Origin: Achromobacter pestifer
GTDB lineage: Bacteria; Pseudomonadota; Gammaproteobacteria; Burkholderiales; Burkholderiaceae_B
Assembly: GCF_013267355.1 (NCBI RefSeq)
Contig: NZ_CP053985.1
Span: 1,984,001 to 2,048,000 of the forward strand
Length of the DNA stretch: 64,000 nt
Reading direction: 5' to 3'
Shown: positions 36,808-45,672 of the stretch, one piece after another
Numbering within the stretch: the first letter of the stretch is position 1
How the letters are laid out: the number at the start of each line of letters is the position of its first letter
Translations under genes and position numbers: made by a program
Notes under the pieces: model-generated
What the model saw: the letters and a program-made list of their open reading frames with translations, nothing else
Told to the model about the DNA's origin: nothing
Databases searched by the model: none

Positions 36808-37126
36808 GACGCAAGACACTGCGTATGCTCCCAAAGGCCGCCCGCGCGGCCGGCCGGGAGCGGGCCCCGCAAGATCTTTCGCCACCCCCCGCCGTTGGTG
36901 AGAACACCAAGCACACCAACCACCCCTGCTGACGTCAAATTTCAAACGCTGGAGCCTGTCGCGTCGGTGGCCTGCGAGGCGCGGGGCGTCGATAAGCCCG
37001 ACGGAATCCGAAGGCAGCCGCCGCAGGCGGCAACGAGGATGAGGACGGGGAAGTCCGGAGCGAAGGCTCCGGACCGCAATCGTTGCCCCGCGCCTCGCAG
37101 GCCACCGATGCGACAGGCGTCTTAAG
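36808..37126 (+). repeat. Structured dispersed repeat, copy C
   Basis: Plus-strand copy, beginning GACGCAAGACACTGCGTATG and ending GGCGTCTTAAG. The long stem pairs 36954-36987 with 37085-37118 (33 of 34). Hairpin 1 (36827-36861) pairs GCTCCC with GGGAGC where copies A and B have GCCCCA/TGGGGC, a paired change. The loop contains CCGCCGCAGGCGG and GTCCGGAGC/GCTCCGGAC stems. It ends 35 bp from the 3' end of the indolepyruvate oxidoreductase gene. Confidence 0.85.
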
Positions 37127-37161
37127 AAAAACCCGCAGCATCCATAACAAGAACAACAAGA

Positions 37162-40100
37162 TCAAGCCACCCGAACACCACCAATAGAAACCACAGTCGC
37201 ACTGAATTCCTTCAACAGATCCTCTCTCCGCAAAGCAGCCCTCTCCATCGCCGCCTCCTTCACATGCCCATACCCACGTATCTCCTCGGGCAAACTCGCC
37301 AATGCCACCGCCCGCTCCAGATTCCCCCGATTCAATTTCGACAGGATCGCGCTCAGCGTTTCCCGGTACTCGCGGATCAGCTCGCGTTCGGCGCGGCGCT
37401 CGGCGGTATAGCCGAACAGGTCCAGCTTCGTCCCGCGCAATCTACGCATCCGCGCCAACAAACCGAAAGCACGCAACATCCCCGGCCCATAGCTGCGCTT
37501 GATCAGATGGCCTTCCTTATCCTTCCGCGCAAACAACGGCGGCGCCAGGTGGAAATTCAGCTTCCAGTCGCCTTCAAACTGCGCCTGCACGCGCTTGAGG
37601 AACTCGCCGTCTGAATACAACCGCGCCACCTCGTACTCGTCCTTGTAAGCCATCAGCTTGAAGTAGTAGCGCGCCACCGCCAGCGCCAGCCGGTTGGTGC
37701 CCGTGGCCTCGCGCTCGGCGCGCGCCACCTTGTCCACCAGCTCCGTGTATTGCCGGGCGTAGGCCTCGTCCTGATAGTCGGTCAGGAAGGCCTTGCGCAC
37801 CGACACCAGCCGCTCCAGTTCGCCGGCAGGCTTCTTCAATTCCACGACAGGGCTGGCCGCGCGCGGGCGCTTGAGTTCGATGATGCCCTCCGGCTGCAAT
37901 GACGCACCGCCGTTGGCGATCAAGCGTTTCACGTCCGCCAGGTCGTGCGCGGCGCGGCGGCCCCAGGCGAAAGCGGCAAGGTTGTTGGGAACCTGCTGGC
38001 CGTTCAGCTCGATGGCGCGCAGGAGCGCGTCCTGCGACAGCGGGATCCATCCCTTCTGGTAGGCGTAGCCCATCATCAGCGGATTGGAATAGATCGCGTC
38101 GCCCAACAGGCCCACGGCCAGCGCCGCAGCGTCGACAGTGGCCAGATGTTCCTTGCCGCAGGCGGTCGCCAAATCGGCAGTCAGATTGGCGCCCGGCAGC
38201 GTCCAGTCCGGATTGCTGACGAAGGCGGCGGTCGGCGCGGTGTCGCTGTTGAGCAGGACGCGCGTGCGATCCGGATTCATCCGCGCCATGGACTCCGCGC
38301 TGGTAGCCACGACCAGGTCGCCGGCCAGCAGCAGGTCGGCCTCGCCCATGGCGACCCGCGTGTTCAGCAGGCGGTCCGGCGTCTGCGCCAGCACCACGTG
38401 CGAATACACCGCGCCGCCCTTCTGCGCCAGGCCCGCCATGTCCAGCACCGAACAGCCCTTGCCTTCCAGGTGCGCGGCCATGCCCAGCAGCTGGCCGATG
38501 GTGACCACGCCCGTGCCGCCTACGCCTGCGATGAAAACGCCGTAGGGCTGATGCAGTTCGCGCGCGGCCGGATGCGGCACACCGTCGTCGATGGCGCCGT
38601 CCTGCGCCAGGGCGCCCGGCTTCTTGAGCTTGCCGCCTTCCACCGTCACGAAGCTGGGGCAAAAGCCCTTCAGACAGGAGAAATCCTTGTTGCAGCTGGA
38701 CTGGTTGATCGTGCGCTTGCGGCCGAACTCGGTGTCCAGGGGCTCCACCGACAGGCAATGCGACTTCTGGGAACAGTCGCCGCAGCCCTCGCACACGCGT
38801 TCGTTGATGAGCACGCGGCGGGCCGGGTCCGGGTAGGCATTGCGCTTGCGGCGGCGCCGCTTCTCGGTGGCGCAGGTCTGGTCATAGATCAGCACCGATA
38901 CCGCGGGATGCTCGCGCAATTCGCGCATCACCGCGTCCAGCTCGTCGCGGTGCCTGACCGGCACGCCCGGCGCCAGCCCTTCGATACGCTTGTACTTGTC
39001 GGGATCGTCCGTGACCACGATGATCTTCTTGATGCCCTCGGCCTCCATCTGGCGGCTGATCATCGGCACGCTCAAGGGGCCGTCCACCGGCTGTCCGCCG
39101 GTCATCGCCACGGCGTCATTGAACAGGATCTTGTAGGTGATCGGCACTTTGGCCGCCACCGCCGCGCGTATCGCCAAGAGGCCCGAATGGAAGTAGGTGC
39201 CGTCGCCCAGGTTGGCAAACACGTGCTTTTCCTCGGTGAACGGCGCCTGCCCCACCCAGGGCACGCCCTCGCCGCCCATCTGCGTGTAGACGTCGGTGCT
39301 GCGGTCCATCCACCGGACCATGTAGTGGCAGCCTATGCCGGCCATCCCGCGCGAGCCTTCCGGCAGGCGGGTCGAGGTGTTGTGCGGACAGCCCGAACAG
39401 AACCAGGGCTTGCGCTCTTCGACCACGCGCGGACGCGCCAACACCTGTTCGCGGCCGCTGATGAAGGCCAGGCGCGCCTCGATGCCGGCGCGCACATCCT
39501 CGGGCAAGTCGAAGCGCAGCAGGCGCGCGGCGATCGCGCGCGCGACCATGGCGGGCGAGAACTCGTAGTGCGCCGGCAGCAACCAGTTGCCTTGCGGCAC
39601 AGACCATTCGCCGCCGTCCTTGTCGTCGAACTTGCCGACCACCCGCGGAATCTTCTTGCCGCTGCCGATCCAGCTGAACAGCTCCTCCTTCAGCTGGTAC
39701 TCCAGCACCTGGCGCTTTTCCTCGACCACCAGGATCTCGTCCAGGCCTTCGGCGAAGCGCTGCATGCCGGTGGACTCCAGCGGCCAGACCATGCCCACCT
39801 TGAACAGGCGCAGGCCGATGCGCTGGCACACGGCTTCGGACAGGCCCAGGTCGGACAATGCCTGGCGCGTGTCCAGGTAGGCCTTGCCGGACGTCATGAT
39901 GCCGAAGCGCGCGTCGCGCTGCGGCACCAGCCAGAGTTCCCGGTTGAGCTGGTTGGCGCGGGCATAGGCCAGCGCGGCATAGAGCTTGTAGTCCAGCAGG
40001 CGCGCTTCCTGTTGCAGCGGCGAGTCGGGCAGCCGGATGTTCAGACCGTCGCCCGGCAGCTGGAAATCCTGCGGCAGCAGGATCTGCACGCGGTGCGGGT

Positions 40101-40773
40101 CCACGTCCACCGACGCCGAGACTTCGACGATGTCGGTGATGCACTTCATGCCCACCCAAACGCCCGCGTAGCGGCTCATCGCCCAGCCGTGCAGCCCGTA
40201 GTCCAGCACTTCCTGCACGCTGGACGGAAACAGCGCGGGAATCATGCAGGCCTTGAGGATGTGATCGCTCTGGTGCGGCAAGGTCGAGGACTTGGCGGGG
40301 TGGTCGTCTCCCGCCACCACCAGTACGCCGCCGTGGCGCGAGGTGCCGGCGGCGTTGGCGTGCTTGAAGACGTCGCCGCAGCGGTCCACGCCCGGCCCCT
40401 TGCCGTACCACATGCCGAACACGCCGTCATACCTGGCGCCCGGAAACAGGTTGACCTGCTGCGAGCCCCACACCGCGGTCGCGGCCAGGTCTTCGTTGAT
40501 GCCGGGCTGGAACTCGACGTGATGGGCCTTCAGGTACTTGGCCGCCTTCCACATGTTCTGGTCCACGCCGCCCAACGGAGAGCCGCGATAACCGGACACG
40601 AAGCCCGCCGTGTTCAGGCCGGCGCGCGCATCGCGCACGCGCTGCATCATGGGCAGGCGGACCAGGGCGTGGATGCCGCTCATCCAGGCGCGCCCGGATT
40701 CCAGGGTGTACTTGTCGTCCAGTTGGACGGATTCAAGCGCGGCACGCAAGGCAGGCGAAACAGGAGCGTTCAT
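37162..40773 (-). CDS. Indolepyruvate ferredoxin oxidoreductase, fused alpha-beta chain
   Basis: A 1203-residue single-chain enzyme. The N-terminal half has VSGYRGSPLGGVDQNMWK and the TPP-binding domain with CSGCPHNTSTRLPEGSRG and GDGTYFHSG. Near residues 655-700 there are cysteine clusters CEGCGDCSQKSHC and CNKDFSCLKGFC for Fe-S centres. The C-terminal half holds the gamma domain (GVGGTGVVTIGQLLGMAAHLEGKG). It would convert aryl- or branched 2-oxoacids to acyl-CoA with reduction of an electron carrier. Such fused forms occur in aerobic proteobacteria. It stands alone, divergent from mutY. Confidence 0.9.
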   Translation of the reverse strand: MNAPVSPALRAALESVQLDDKYTLESGRAWMSGIHALVRLPMMQRVRDARAGLNTAGFVSGYRGSPLGGVDQNMWKAAKYLKAHHVEFQPGINEDLAATAVWGSQQVNLFPGARYDGVFGMWYGKGPGVDRCGDVFKHANAAGTSRHGGVLVVAGDDHPAKSSTLPHQSDHILKACMIPALFPSSVQEVLDYGLHGWAMSRYAGVWVGMKCITDIVEVSASVDVDPHRVQILLPQDFQLPGDGLNIRLPDSPLQQEARLLDYKLYAALAYARANQLNRELWLVPQRDARFGIMTSGKAYLDTRQALSDLGLSEAVCQRIGLRLFKVGMVWPLESTGMQRFAEGLDEILVVEEKRQVLEYQLKEELFSWIGSGKKIPRVVGKFDDKDGGEWSVPQGNWLLPAHYEFSPAMVARAIAARLLRFDLPEDVRAGIEARLAFISGREQVLARPRVVEERKPWFCSGCPHNTSTRLPEGSRGMAGIGCHYMVRWMDRSTDVYTQMGGEGVPWVGQAPFTEEKHVFANLGDGTYFHSGLLAIRAAVAAKVPITYKILFNDAVAMTGGQPVDGPLSVPMISRQMEAEGIKKIIVVTDDPDKYKRIEGLAPGVPVRHRDELDAVMRELREHPAVSVLIYDQTCATEKRRRRKRNAYPDPARRVLINERVCEGCGDCSQKSHCLSVEPLDTEFGRKRTINQSSCNKDFSCLKGFCPSFVTVEGGKLKKPGALAQDGAIDDGVPHPAARELHQPYGVFIAGVGGTGVVTIGQLLGMAAHLEGKGCSVLDMAGLAQKGGAVYSHVVLAQTPDRLLNTRVAMGEADLLLAGDLVVATSAESMARMNPDRTRVLLNSDTAPTAAFVSNPDWTLPGANLTADLATACGKEHLATVDAAALAVGLLGDAIYSNPLMMGYAYQKGWIPLSQDALLRAIELNGQQVPNNLAAFAWGRRAAHDLADVKRLIANGGASLQPEGIIELKRPRAASPVVELKKPAGELERLVSVRKAFLTDYQDEAYARQYTELVDKVARAEREATGTNRLALAVARYYFKLMAYKDEYEVARLYSDGEFLKRVQAQFEGDWKLNFHLAPPLFARKDKEGHLIKRSYGPGMLRAFGLLARMRRLRGTKLDLFGYTAERRAERELIREYRETLSAILSKLNRGNLERAVALASLPEEIRGYGHVKEAAMERAALRREDLLKEFSATVVSIGGVRVA

Positions 40774-40941
40774 GTCGACTCCAAGGGATCCAGGAACCCC
40801 GGCCGGCTACGCGCGACACCCTCTTGAAGCGCACGCGGGCGAGCAAGGGACGTGAATTGCGGGCGCTGGCGCGCTTCTGTTTCCACTGGTTGTAACCGGT
40901 CGCCCCACCCCCGGCAATAGGGCGATGCGATAATTGCCGCC

Positions 40942-42012
40942 ATGGACTTCGCCCCTCGTATCGTCGACTGGCAGCGCCGCCACGGCCGCCACGATCTCCC
41001 CTGGCAAAACACCCGGGATCCTTACCGCATCTGGCTCTCCGAGATCATGCTGCAGCAGACGCAGGTGGCGACGGTCATCCCCTATTACGAACGCTTCCTG
41101 CAGCGCTTCCCGGACGTGGCCGCGCTGGCCGCGGCCGCGCAGGAGGACGTGATGCCCTACTGGGCCGGACTGGGCTATTACGCCCGCGCGCGCAATCTGC
41201 ATCGCTGCGCGCAGGAGATCGCGCGCGACTGGGGCGGACGCTTCCCGCCCACGGCCGAAGCCATCGCCACGCTGCCCGGCATCGGCCGGTCCACCGCGGC
41301 CGCCATCGCCGCGTTCGCCTACGGCGAGCGCTCGCCCATCCTGGACGGCAACGTCAAGCGCGTATTCACGCGGCAGTTCGGCATCGCCGGGGATCCCACC
41401 AAGCGCGAAGTCGAACAAAAACTGTGGGCGTTGGCGGATGCGCAGGTCGAAGCCGCGCCCGGCCTGGACATGGCCGCCTACACGCAGGGACTGATGGACC
41501 TGGGCGCCACGCTATGCACGCGCGGCAAGCCCGCCTGCGAATCCTGCCCCGTGGCGGACAGCTGCGTGGCCAAGCGCGAAGGCCGCCAGGCCGAACTGCC
41601 CACGCCCAAGGCGCGCAAGGCAATCCCCGAACGCGAGACCTGTATGTTGGTCCTGCGGCACGAAGGCGCCTTCCTGCTGCAGCAGCGGCCCGAACCCGGC
41701 ATCTGGGGCGGCCTGTGGAGCCTGCCCGAGTTCGACGTGTCGCAAGATCCGGACAGCGCCTCGCGCGCGCTGGGCCTGGAGCCCGAGCAGCGCTTCGAGC
41801 TGGCCGCCTTCGCCCACACCTTCACGCACTACCGCCTGCACATCCGGCCCTGGCTGGTGCCGGTGCGCATGGCTGGCCTGCGCCAGTCCGCAAGACCCGA
41901 GCGCTGGGTGCCGGCGGCTGAACTGGCGTCGGTGGCGCTGCCGGCGCCGGTGAAGAAACTGCTGCAGGGGTTGGTCGACGCGGGGATGCAGGACAGCTTG
42001 TTCAGGATTTGA
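40942..42012 (+). CDS. mutY: A/G-specific adenine DNA glycosylase MutY
   Basis: A 356-residue glycosylase. It has EIMLQQTQVATVIPYYERF, the helix-hairpin-helix LPGIGRSTAAAIAAFAYG, the catalytic Asp in ILDGNVKRV and the [4Fe-4S] pattern C-x6-C-x2-C-x5-C in CTRGKPACESCPVADSC. The C-terminal NUDIX-like domain (from ~residue 230) recognises 8-oxoG, with QQRPEPGIWGGLWSLPEF. It removes adenine opposite 8-oxoguanine. The gene is a single unit, convergent with the next Bug gene. Confidence 0.95.
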   Translation: MDFAPRIVDWQRRHGRHDLPWQNTRDPYRIWLSEIMLQQTQVATVIPYYERFLQRFPDVAALAAAAQEDVMPYWAGLGYYARARNLHRCAQEIARDWGGRFPPTAEAIATLPGIGRSTAAAIAAFAYGERSPILDGNVKRVFTRQFGIAGDPTKREVEQKLWALADAQVEAAPGLDMAAYTQGLMDLGATLCTRGKPACESCPVADSCVAKREGRQAELPTPKARKAIPERETCMLVLRHEGAFLLQQRPEPGIWGGLWSLPEFDVSQDPDSASRALGLEPEQRFELAAFAHTFTHYRLHIRPWLVPVRMAGLRQSARPERWVPAAELASVALPAPVKKLLQGLVDAGMQDSLFRI

Positions 42013-42035
42013 GCGGCGGCAGCGCAGGCCGCTCA
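42010..42035. promoter_or_regulatory. Stem-loop spanning both convergent stop codons (mutY / Bug gene)
   Basis: TGAGCGGC (42010-42017) and GCCGCTCA (42028-42035) form a perfect 8-bp stem with a 10-base loop. The left arm contains the mutY TGA and the right arm contains the minus-strand TGA. There is no T tract, so termination is uncertain. Confidence 0.45.
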
Positions 42036-42989
42036 GTTGGTCATGCGCGGCAGGTTCGCCGCCTTGATGGCTCGCCCCATCTGCTCGTAGGTAGTGCCGA
42101 CCATCTTGGCGTAGTCCTGCCCGGACAGCCAAACTGGATCCACGCCCAGCTGCTTGTAGGTCTGCTGCAGGCGGTCGGAGGCGACCGCCGTTTTCGCCGA
42201 CTGCTCCAGCCGCGTCCGCACAGACTCTGGCGTGCCCTTGGGCACCGCGAGGCCCAGCCAGGAATCGATCTCGACGTCATAACCGGCCTCTTTCAAGGTG
42301 GGCACGTCGGGAAATTCGGGCCAGCGGATCGGGCTCGCGGACGCCAGCAGGCGCAGGCGGCCTGACTGGATGTAGCTGGTCACGTCCGACGGGTTCTGGA
42401 CGATGACGTCGACCTGTTTGCCCAATAGGGCCGAGACCGTCTCGCTGCCGGACTTGTACGACACCTGCTCGAACTTGGCGCCTGTGACCCGCCCCAGGTC
42501 GAACATGGCCAGATTATTGGGCGCGGACGGCGCACCGAAGAATATGCCCGGGCTTTGCTTGGCCGCCGCGACCAGATCCGCAACACTCTTGTACGGAGAA
42601 TCCGCCCGCACCACCACGCCGTAACGGTAGCGGCCGTAAGCCGCGATGAAGTCGAAATCGCGGGCAGCGTAGGGAATCGTCATCAGGTGCGGCATGATGG
42701 CGATGGACGACAGCGTCACCACGCCCACGTTATAGCCGTCGGCCGGCTGCTTGGCCACGTAGGCCGGACCGATGGTGCCCAGCGCCCCAGGACGGTTGAA
42801 GACCACCACAGAGCGGCCCAGGTCCGCTTCCATCGCGCGCGCCAGCTCGCGGCTGGCGACGTCGGTGTTGCCGCCAGCCCCGTAGTTGACGGTCAGCGTG
42901 ACTTCCTTGTCCGGCCATGCCTGGGCCGGTGCCGCCGCGCACAGCGCGGCGGCGGCGGCAACCGCCGCCAGCAATGTTGCTCCTTTCAT
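42033..42989 (-). CDS. Bug-family (TctC-like) periplasmic substrate-binding protein
   Basis: A 318-residue receptor with a signal peptide ending near AAAPAQA. The family motifs are WPDKEVTLTVNYGAGGNTDVASREL and VVVFNRPGALGTIGPAYVAK. The ATG at 42989 follows AGGAGACAAGC; an in-frame start 21 codons further upstream is inside the SDR gene. It is the last gene of a three-gene unit with a TPP enzyme and an SDR, so the ligand is probably the substrate of those enzymes. No membrane partner is encoded here. Confidence 0.88.
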   Translation of the reverse strand: MKGATLLAAVAAAAALCAAAPAQAWPDKEVTLTVNYGAGGNTDVASRELARAMEADLGRSVVVFNRPGALGTIGPAYVAKQPADGYNVGVVTLSSIAIMPHLMTIPYAARDFDFIAAYGRYRYGVVVRADSPYKSVADLVAAAKQSPGIFFGAPSAPNNLAMFDLGRVTGAKFEQVSYKSGSETVSALLGKQVDVIVQNPSDVTSYIQSGRLRLLASASPIRWPEFPDVPTLKEAGYDVEIDSWLGLAVPKGTPESVRTRLEQSAKTAVASDRLQQTYKQLGVDPVWLSGQDYAKMVGTTYEQMGRAIKAANLPRMTN

Positions 42990-43029
42990 GCTTGTCTCCT
43001 GTTGGTTTTTTGTGCGTGCGGCTGCCTGT

Positions 43030-43785
43030 TCACGGCATGTAGAAGCCGCCATTGATGTCGAGGATGGCGCCGTTGATGAATCCGGCCTCTTCCGCGGCCA
43101 GGAAAACCATGGCCGCGGCCACCTCCTCGGGAGTGCCCAGGCGGCGCGCTGGGATCTGCGCCGCGTAGTTTTCGTTCACCGAGGGCGCGGCCTGCTGCGC
43201 CATCTCGGTCAGAATGCGGCCCGGCGTGATCGCATTGGCGGTGATACCGTGAGGCCCCATCTCCGCGGCGATCGCGCGGGTCAAACCCAGCACGCCCGCC
43301 TTGGACGCCATGTAGCTGCCGCCCGCCACCAGCGATTTGGCCCGGCCAGCCAGCGAAGATACGTTGACGATGCGCCCCCACTCCTGATCTCGCATGGCGG
43401 GCAGCACCATCTGGCACAGCCGCAGGATGGACGTGAGATTGACCTGCAACACGGATTCCCATTCCTCGGGACTGATGTCCAGGATGCCCGAGGAATTGCC
43501 ATTGGCCTGCTTGGGCGAAATGCCGGCGTTGTTCATCAGCACCGACACCGGCCCCCAGGTCGCGCGCACGCTATCAAGCAGCGCCTGCATGGCGGCGTAG
43601 TCCGTGACATCGGCGCGCTCGGTGCGCAGCCGGGCAGAGGGGCCTCCCAATTTTTGGTCGTCGACGCCTTCGCGGCTGACCGCCATGACGCGGTAGCCCT
43701 TGGCTAGCAGTTGACGCACGACCTCCAGGCCGATGCCGCGTCCCGCGCCTGTCACCAGCGCCACTTTGCTCGGATCTTTTTTCAT
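43030..43785 (-). CDS. Short-chain dehydrogenase/reductase (SDR)
   Basis: A 251-residue SDR. Cofactor motif TGAGRGIG, MNNAG motif and active site NVSSLAGRAKSLVAGGSYMASKAG. Arg after beta-2 (MAVSREG) suggests NADP preference. The ATG overlaps the stop of the TPP enzyme (ATGA at 43785-43782), so the two are coupled, and a product of the TPP enzyme may be reduced here. Fatty-acid FabG-type activity is an alternative, but the context is catabolic. Confidence 0.87.
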   Translation of the reverse strand: MKKDPSKVALVTGAGRGIGLEVVRQLLAKGYRVMAVSREGVDDQKLGGPSARLRTERADVTDYAAMQALLDSVRATWGPVSVLMNNAGISPKQANGNSSGILDISPEEWESVLQVNLTSILRLCQMVLPAMRDQEWGRIVNVSSLAGRAKSLVAGGSYMASKAGVLGLTRAIAAEMGPHGITANAITPGRILTEMAQQAAPSVNENYAAQIPARRLGTPEEVAAAMVFLAAEEAGFINGAILDINGGFYMP

Positions 43786-45509
43786 GCCTGCCCCGCCGTG
43801 AAGAAGGTGATGGGAGGAAAAGCGTTTTCGTCGCACATGACCTCGATCAAGGTGGTCAGTTCTGCACGGCGAGCCTCTCGCAGCGCACCCGCCAGATCGG
43901 ACGGCGCCTCGACGCGCACGCCCAGGCAGCCTGCTGCCCGCGCGACGGCGGCGTGATCCACGGGATGGAAATGCACTGCGGAAGTATGGGCGCCGAATTT
44001 CACGTTCTCGGCGTGCTTCTGGAAGCCCAGGATGCCGTTGTTGATCACCACCAGCGTGACCTTGATGCCCATGCGCCTTGCGGTTTCCAGCTCCGACCAG
44101 ACGTGGCCGAAGCCGCCGTCGCCCACCACGCAGACCACATGCGCGTCCGGCCGCGCGACCTTGGCGCCCATCGCCATCGGAAAGCCCCAGCCCAGGCCGG
44201 CCAGGCCTCGCGGCGTCAGGAAGCGCATGCCCGGCGCCAGCGAGGTCAGGTAGTTGGCGATCCAGATCGACGAATAGCTGGCATCCGCGACCACGATCGT
44301 GTCCTGGTCCACATCCTGCCGGATTTCCTCCAGCAGGCGTTCGGGGCGGATCGGCTGCTGGTCCGACAGGCGGACCGCGCGCGACGCCTCCCACGAAGAG
44401 GCGCGGCCCGCCTGGATGGCGGCCTCGAGTCCTGCGCGGCGCGATTGCGCTGCCGACAAATCGCGACTGGCAAGCGCGCGTTGCAAGGCAAGGAGGGTTT
44501 CCCGCGCGTCACCCGCTAGGCGCAAGGCTTCGTAGTTGCGGCCGATCTCGGCGCCGTCCACATCGATATGGATGTAGCGGGCGTTCCTGGGATAGAGCTT
44601 CCAGGAGTCGGTGGCGTTCTGGTTGGTGCGCGAACCCACCAGCAGCACCACGTCGGCGTCCGCGATCAACGGACGCAAGTCGCGGCTGGCGCCGTTGGGG
44701 CCCATGAAGTATCCAACCACGCCCAGGGAAAGCGGATGCCGCTCGTCGACGCCGCCCTTGCCCATCACGGTCGTACCCACCGGCAAGTGCGCGGATTCCT
44801 GCAACGCGGCCAGGGCCTGGCAGGCGCCGGAAACATGCACGCCGCCACCGGCGATGACCACCGGCCGCTGCGCCCCGGCCAGCAGGTCGGCGGCGGCCTG
44901 GATCGCCTCATCGGCGGCGACGTTGCGGTCCAAGGGAAAGCGGCCCAGGTTCGCCTGGCGCTGCGTGGCGGCCGCGGCTTCGTTGAGCAGGTCGGCCGGC
45001 AGCATCAGCGCGACCGGACCCGGCCGGCCCGAGCAGGCTATGGCGAAAGCCTGGTCCACGTAGTCCTCGACCCGCGACGCCTCGGTCACGCGCCGTACCC
45101 ATTTGGTGCAGGACGAGAACAAACCGATATGGTCGAACTCCTGGAAGGCGTTCTTGTCGGTCTGATCGCGGTTGACGTCCTGCACCAGTGCAATCACCGG
45201 AATGGACACTTTGAGCGCTTCGGCTAGCGGCGGCACCAGCAAGGTGGCTGCCGGGCCGTTCTGGGCCGTGACGATAGCGGGCTTGCCGGTGATGCGGGCG
45301 TATGCGTCGGCCATGTAGCCGCCCGCATTCTCGCTGCGATAGGCGACCTGGGTCAGGCCCAATTCCTCGCAGGCCAAATGCAGCATGCTGGGCAGGCTTT
45401 GGCCGAATACATGCGTCACGCCATGGCGGATCAGTGCCCCTGCAATCAGGTGGGCCACGGTGCCTTGTTGGGTCAGGCCGGGTGCGGCCAGGGGGTGCAG
45501 CACAGACAT
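43782..45509 (-). CDS. Thiamine-diphosphate-dependent enzyme, acetolactate synthase-like
   Basis: A 575-residue TPP enzyme with the three usual domains. The catalytic Glu60 lies in YRSENAGGYMADAYARITG, the central domain has PVVIAGGGVH, and the TPP motif near residue 450 is GDGGFGHVWSELETARRMG ending in VVINN. It lacks a neighbouring small regulatory subunit gene. The group includes acetolactate synthase, glyoxylate carboligase, sulfoacetaldehyde acetyltransferase and several lyases. The context (SDR, Bug receptor, local GntR) suggests a catabolic lyase or carboligase. A strong AAAAAGGAGATGAA site precedes the ATG. Confidence 0.82.
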   Translation of the reverse strand: MSVLHPLAAPGLTQQGTVAHLIAGALIRHGVTHVFGQSLPSMLHLACEELGLTQVAYRSENAGGYMADAYARITGKPAIVTAQNGPAATLLVPPLAEALKVSIPVIALVQDVNRDQTDKNAFQEFDHIGLFSSCTKWVRRVTEASRVEDYVDQAFAIACSGRPGPVALMLPADLLNEAAAATQRQANLGRFPLDRNVAADEAIQAAADLLAGAQRPVVIAGGGVHVSGACQALAALQESAHLPVGTTVMGKGGVDERHPLSLGVVGYFMGPNGASRDLRPLIADADVVLLVGSRTNQNATDSWKLYPRNARYIHIDVDGAEIGRNYEALRLAGDARETLLALQRALASRDLSAAQSRRAGLEAAIQAGRASSWEASRAVRLSDQQPIRPERLLEEIRQDVDQDTIVVADASYSSIWIANYLTSLAPGMRFLTPRGLAGLGWGFPMAMGAKVARPDAHVVCVVGDGGFGHVWSELETARRMGIKVTLVVINNGILGFQKHAENVKFGAHTSAVHFHPVDHAAVARAAGCLGVRVEAPSDLAGALREARRAELTTLIEVMCDENAFPPITFFTAGQA

Positions 45510-45522
45510 TTCATCTCCTTTT

Positions 45523-45585
45523 TATATTTTATAAAATATAGACCACCCAAAATGCGGCGGTCAATAATTTTATTTTTTATAAAAT
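45523..45585. promoter_or_regulatory. Two AT-rich palindromic operators in the divergent region
   Basis: TATATTTTATAAAATATA (45523-45540) is a perfect 18-bp palindrome, and a second site with the same TTTTATAAAA core lies at 45575-45584, 48 bp away. In a genome this GC-rich such sequence stands out. They sit between the TPP enzyme gene and the GntR gene and are probably the sites of that regulator, possibly overlapping both promoters. Confidence 0.7.
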
Positions 45586-45672
45586 GTAAAACGCGAGACT
45601 GGGCCCGGTAAAATCCAGGCGTGCGGGTGACCTCGCACGGAACTTCGCGGCCCGGCCGACCAGGAACACAGG

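Larger units (their letters stand above)
36344..37161. other. 818-bp gene-free interval with two head-to-head repeat copies
   Basis: Copy B (36431-36750, minus) and copy C (36808-37126, plus) face away from each other around a 57-bp centre. The outer ends of both are the CTTAAG-bearing ends. About 87 bp lie between B and the LysR start, and 35 bp between C and the stop of the oxidoreductase gene. Several open frames cross the repeats, but they have no family features and are read as by-products of the repeat. Confidence 0.8.

Noticed and set aside
36389..37125. Several long open frames in both directions between LysR and the oxidoreductase gene
   Set aside because: They run across repeat copies B and C, overlap each other and show no protein features; GC-rich DNA readily leaves such frames open.
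36431..37126. Insertion sequence
   Set aside because: The inverted arrangement looks IS-like, but no transposase gene, target duplication or terminal repeat pair of the usual kind was found.
43782..45509. Biosynthetic acetolactate synthase (ilvB)
   Set aside because: No small subunit or ilv genes are nearby, and the neighbours are an SDR, a Bug receptor and a GntR regulator.
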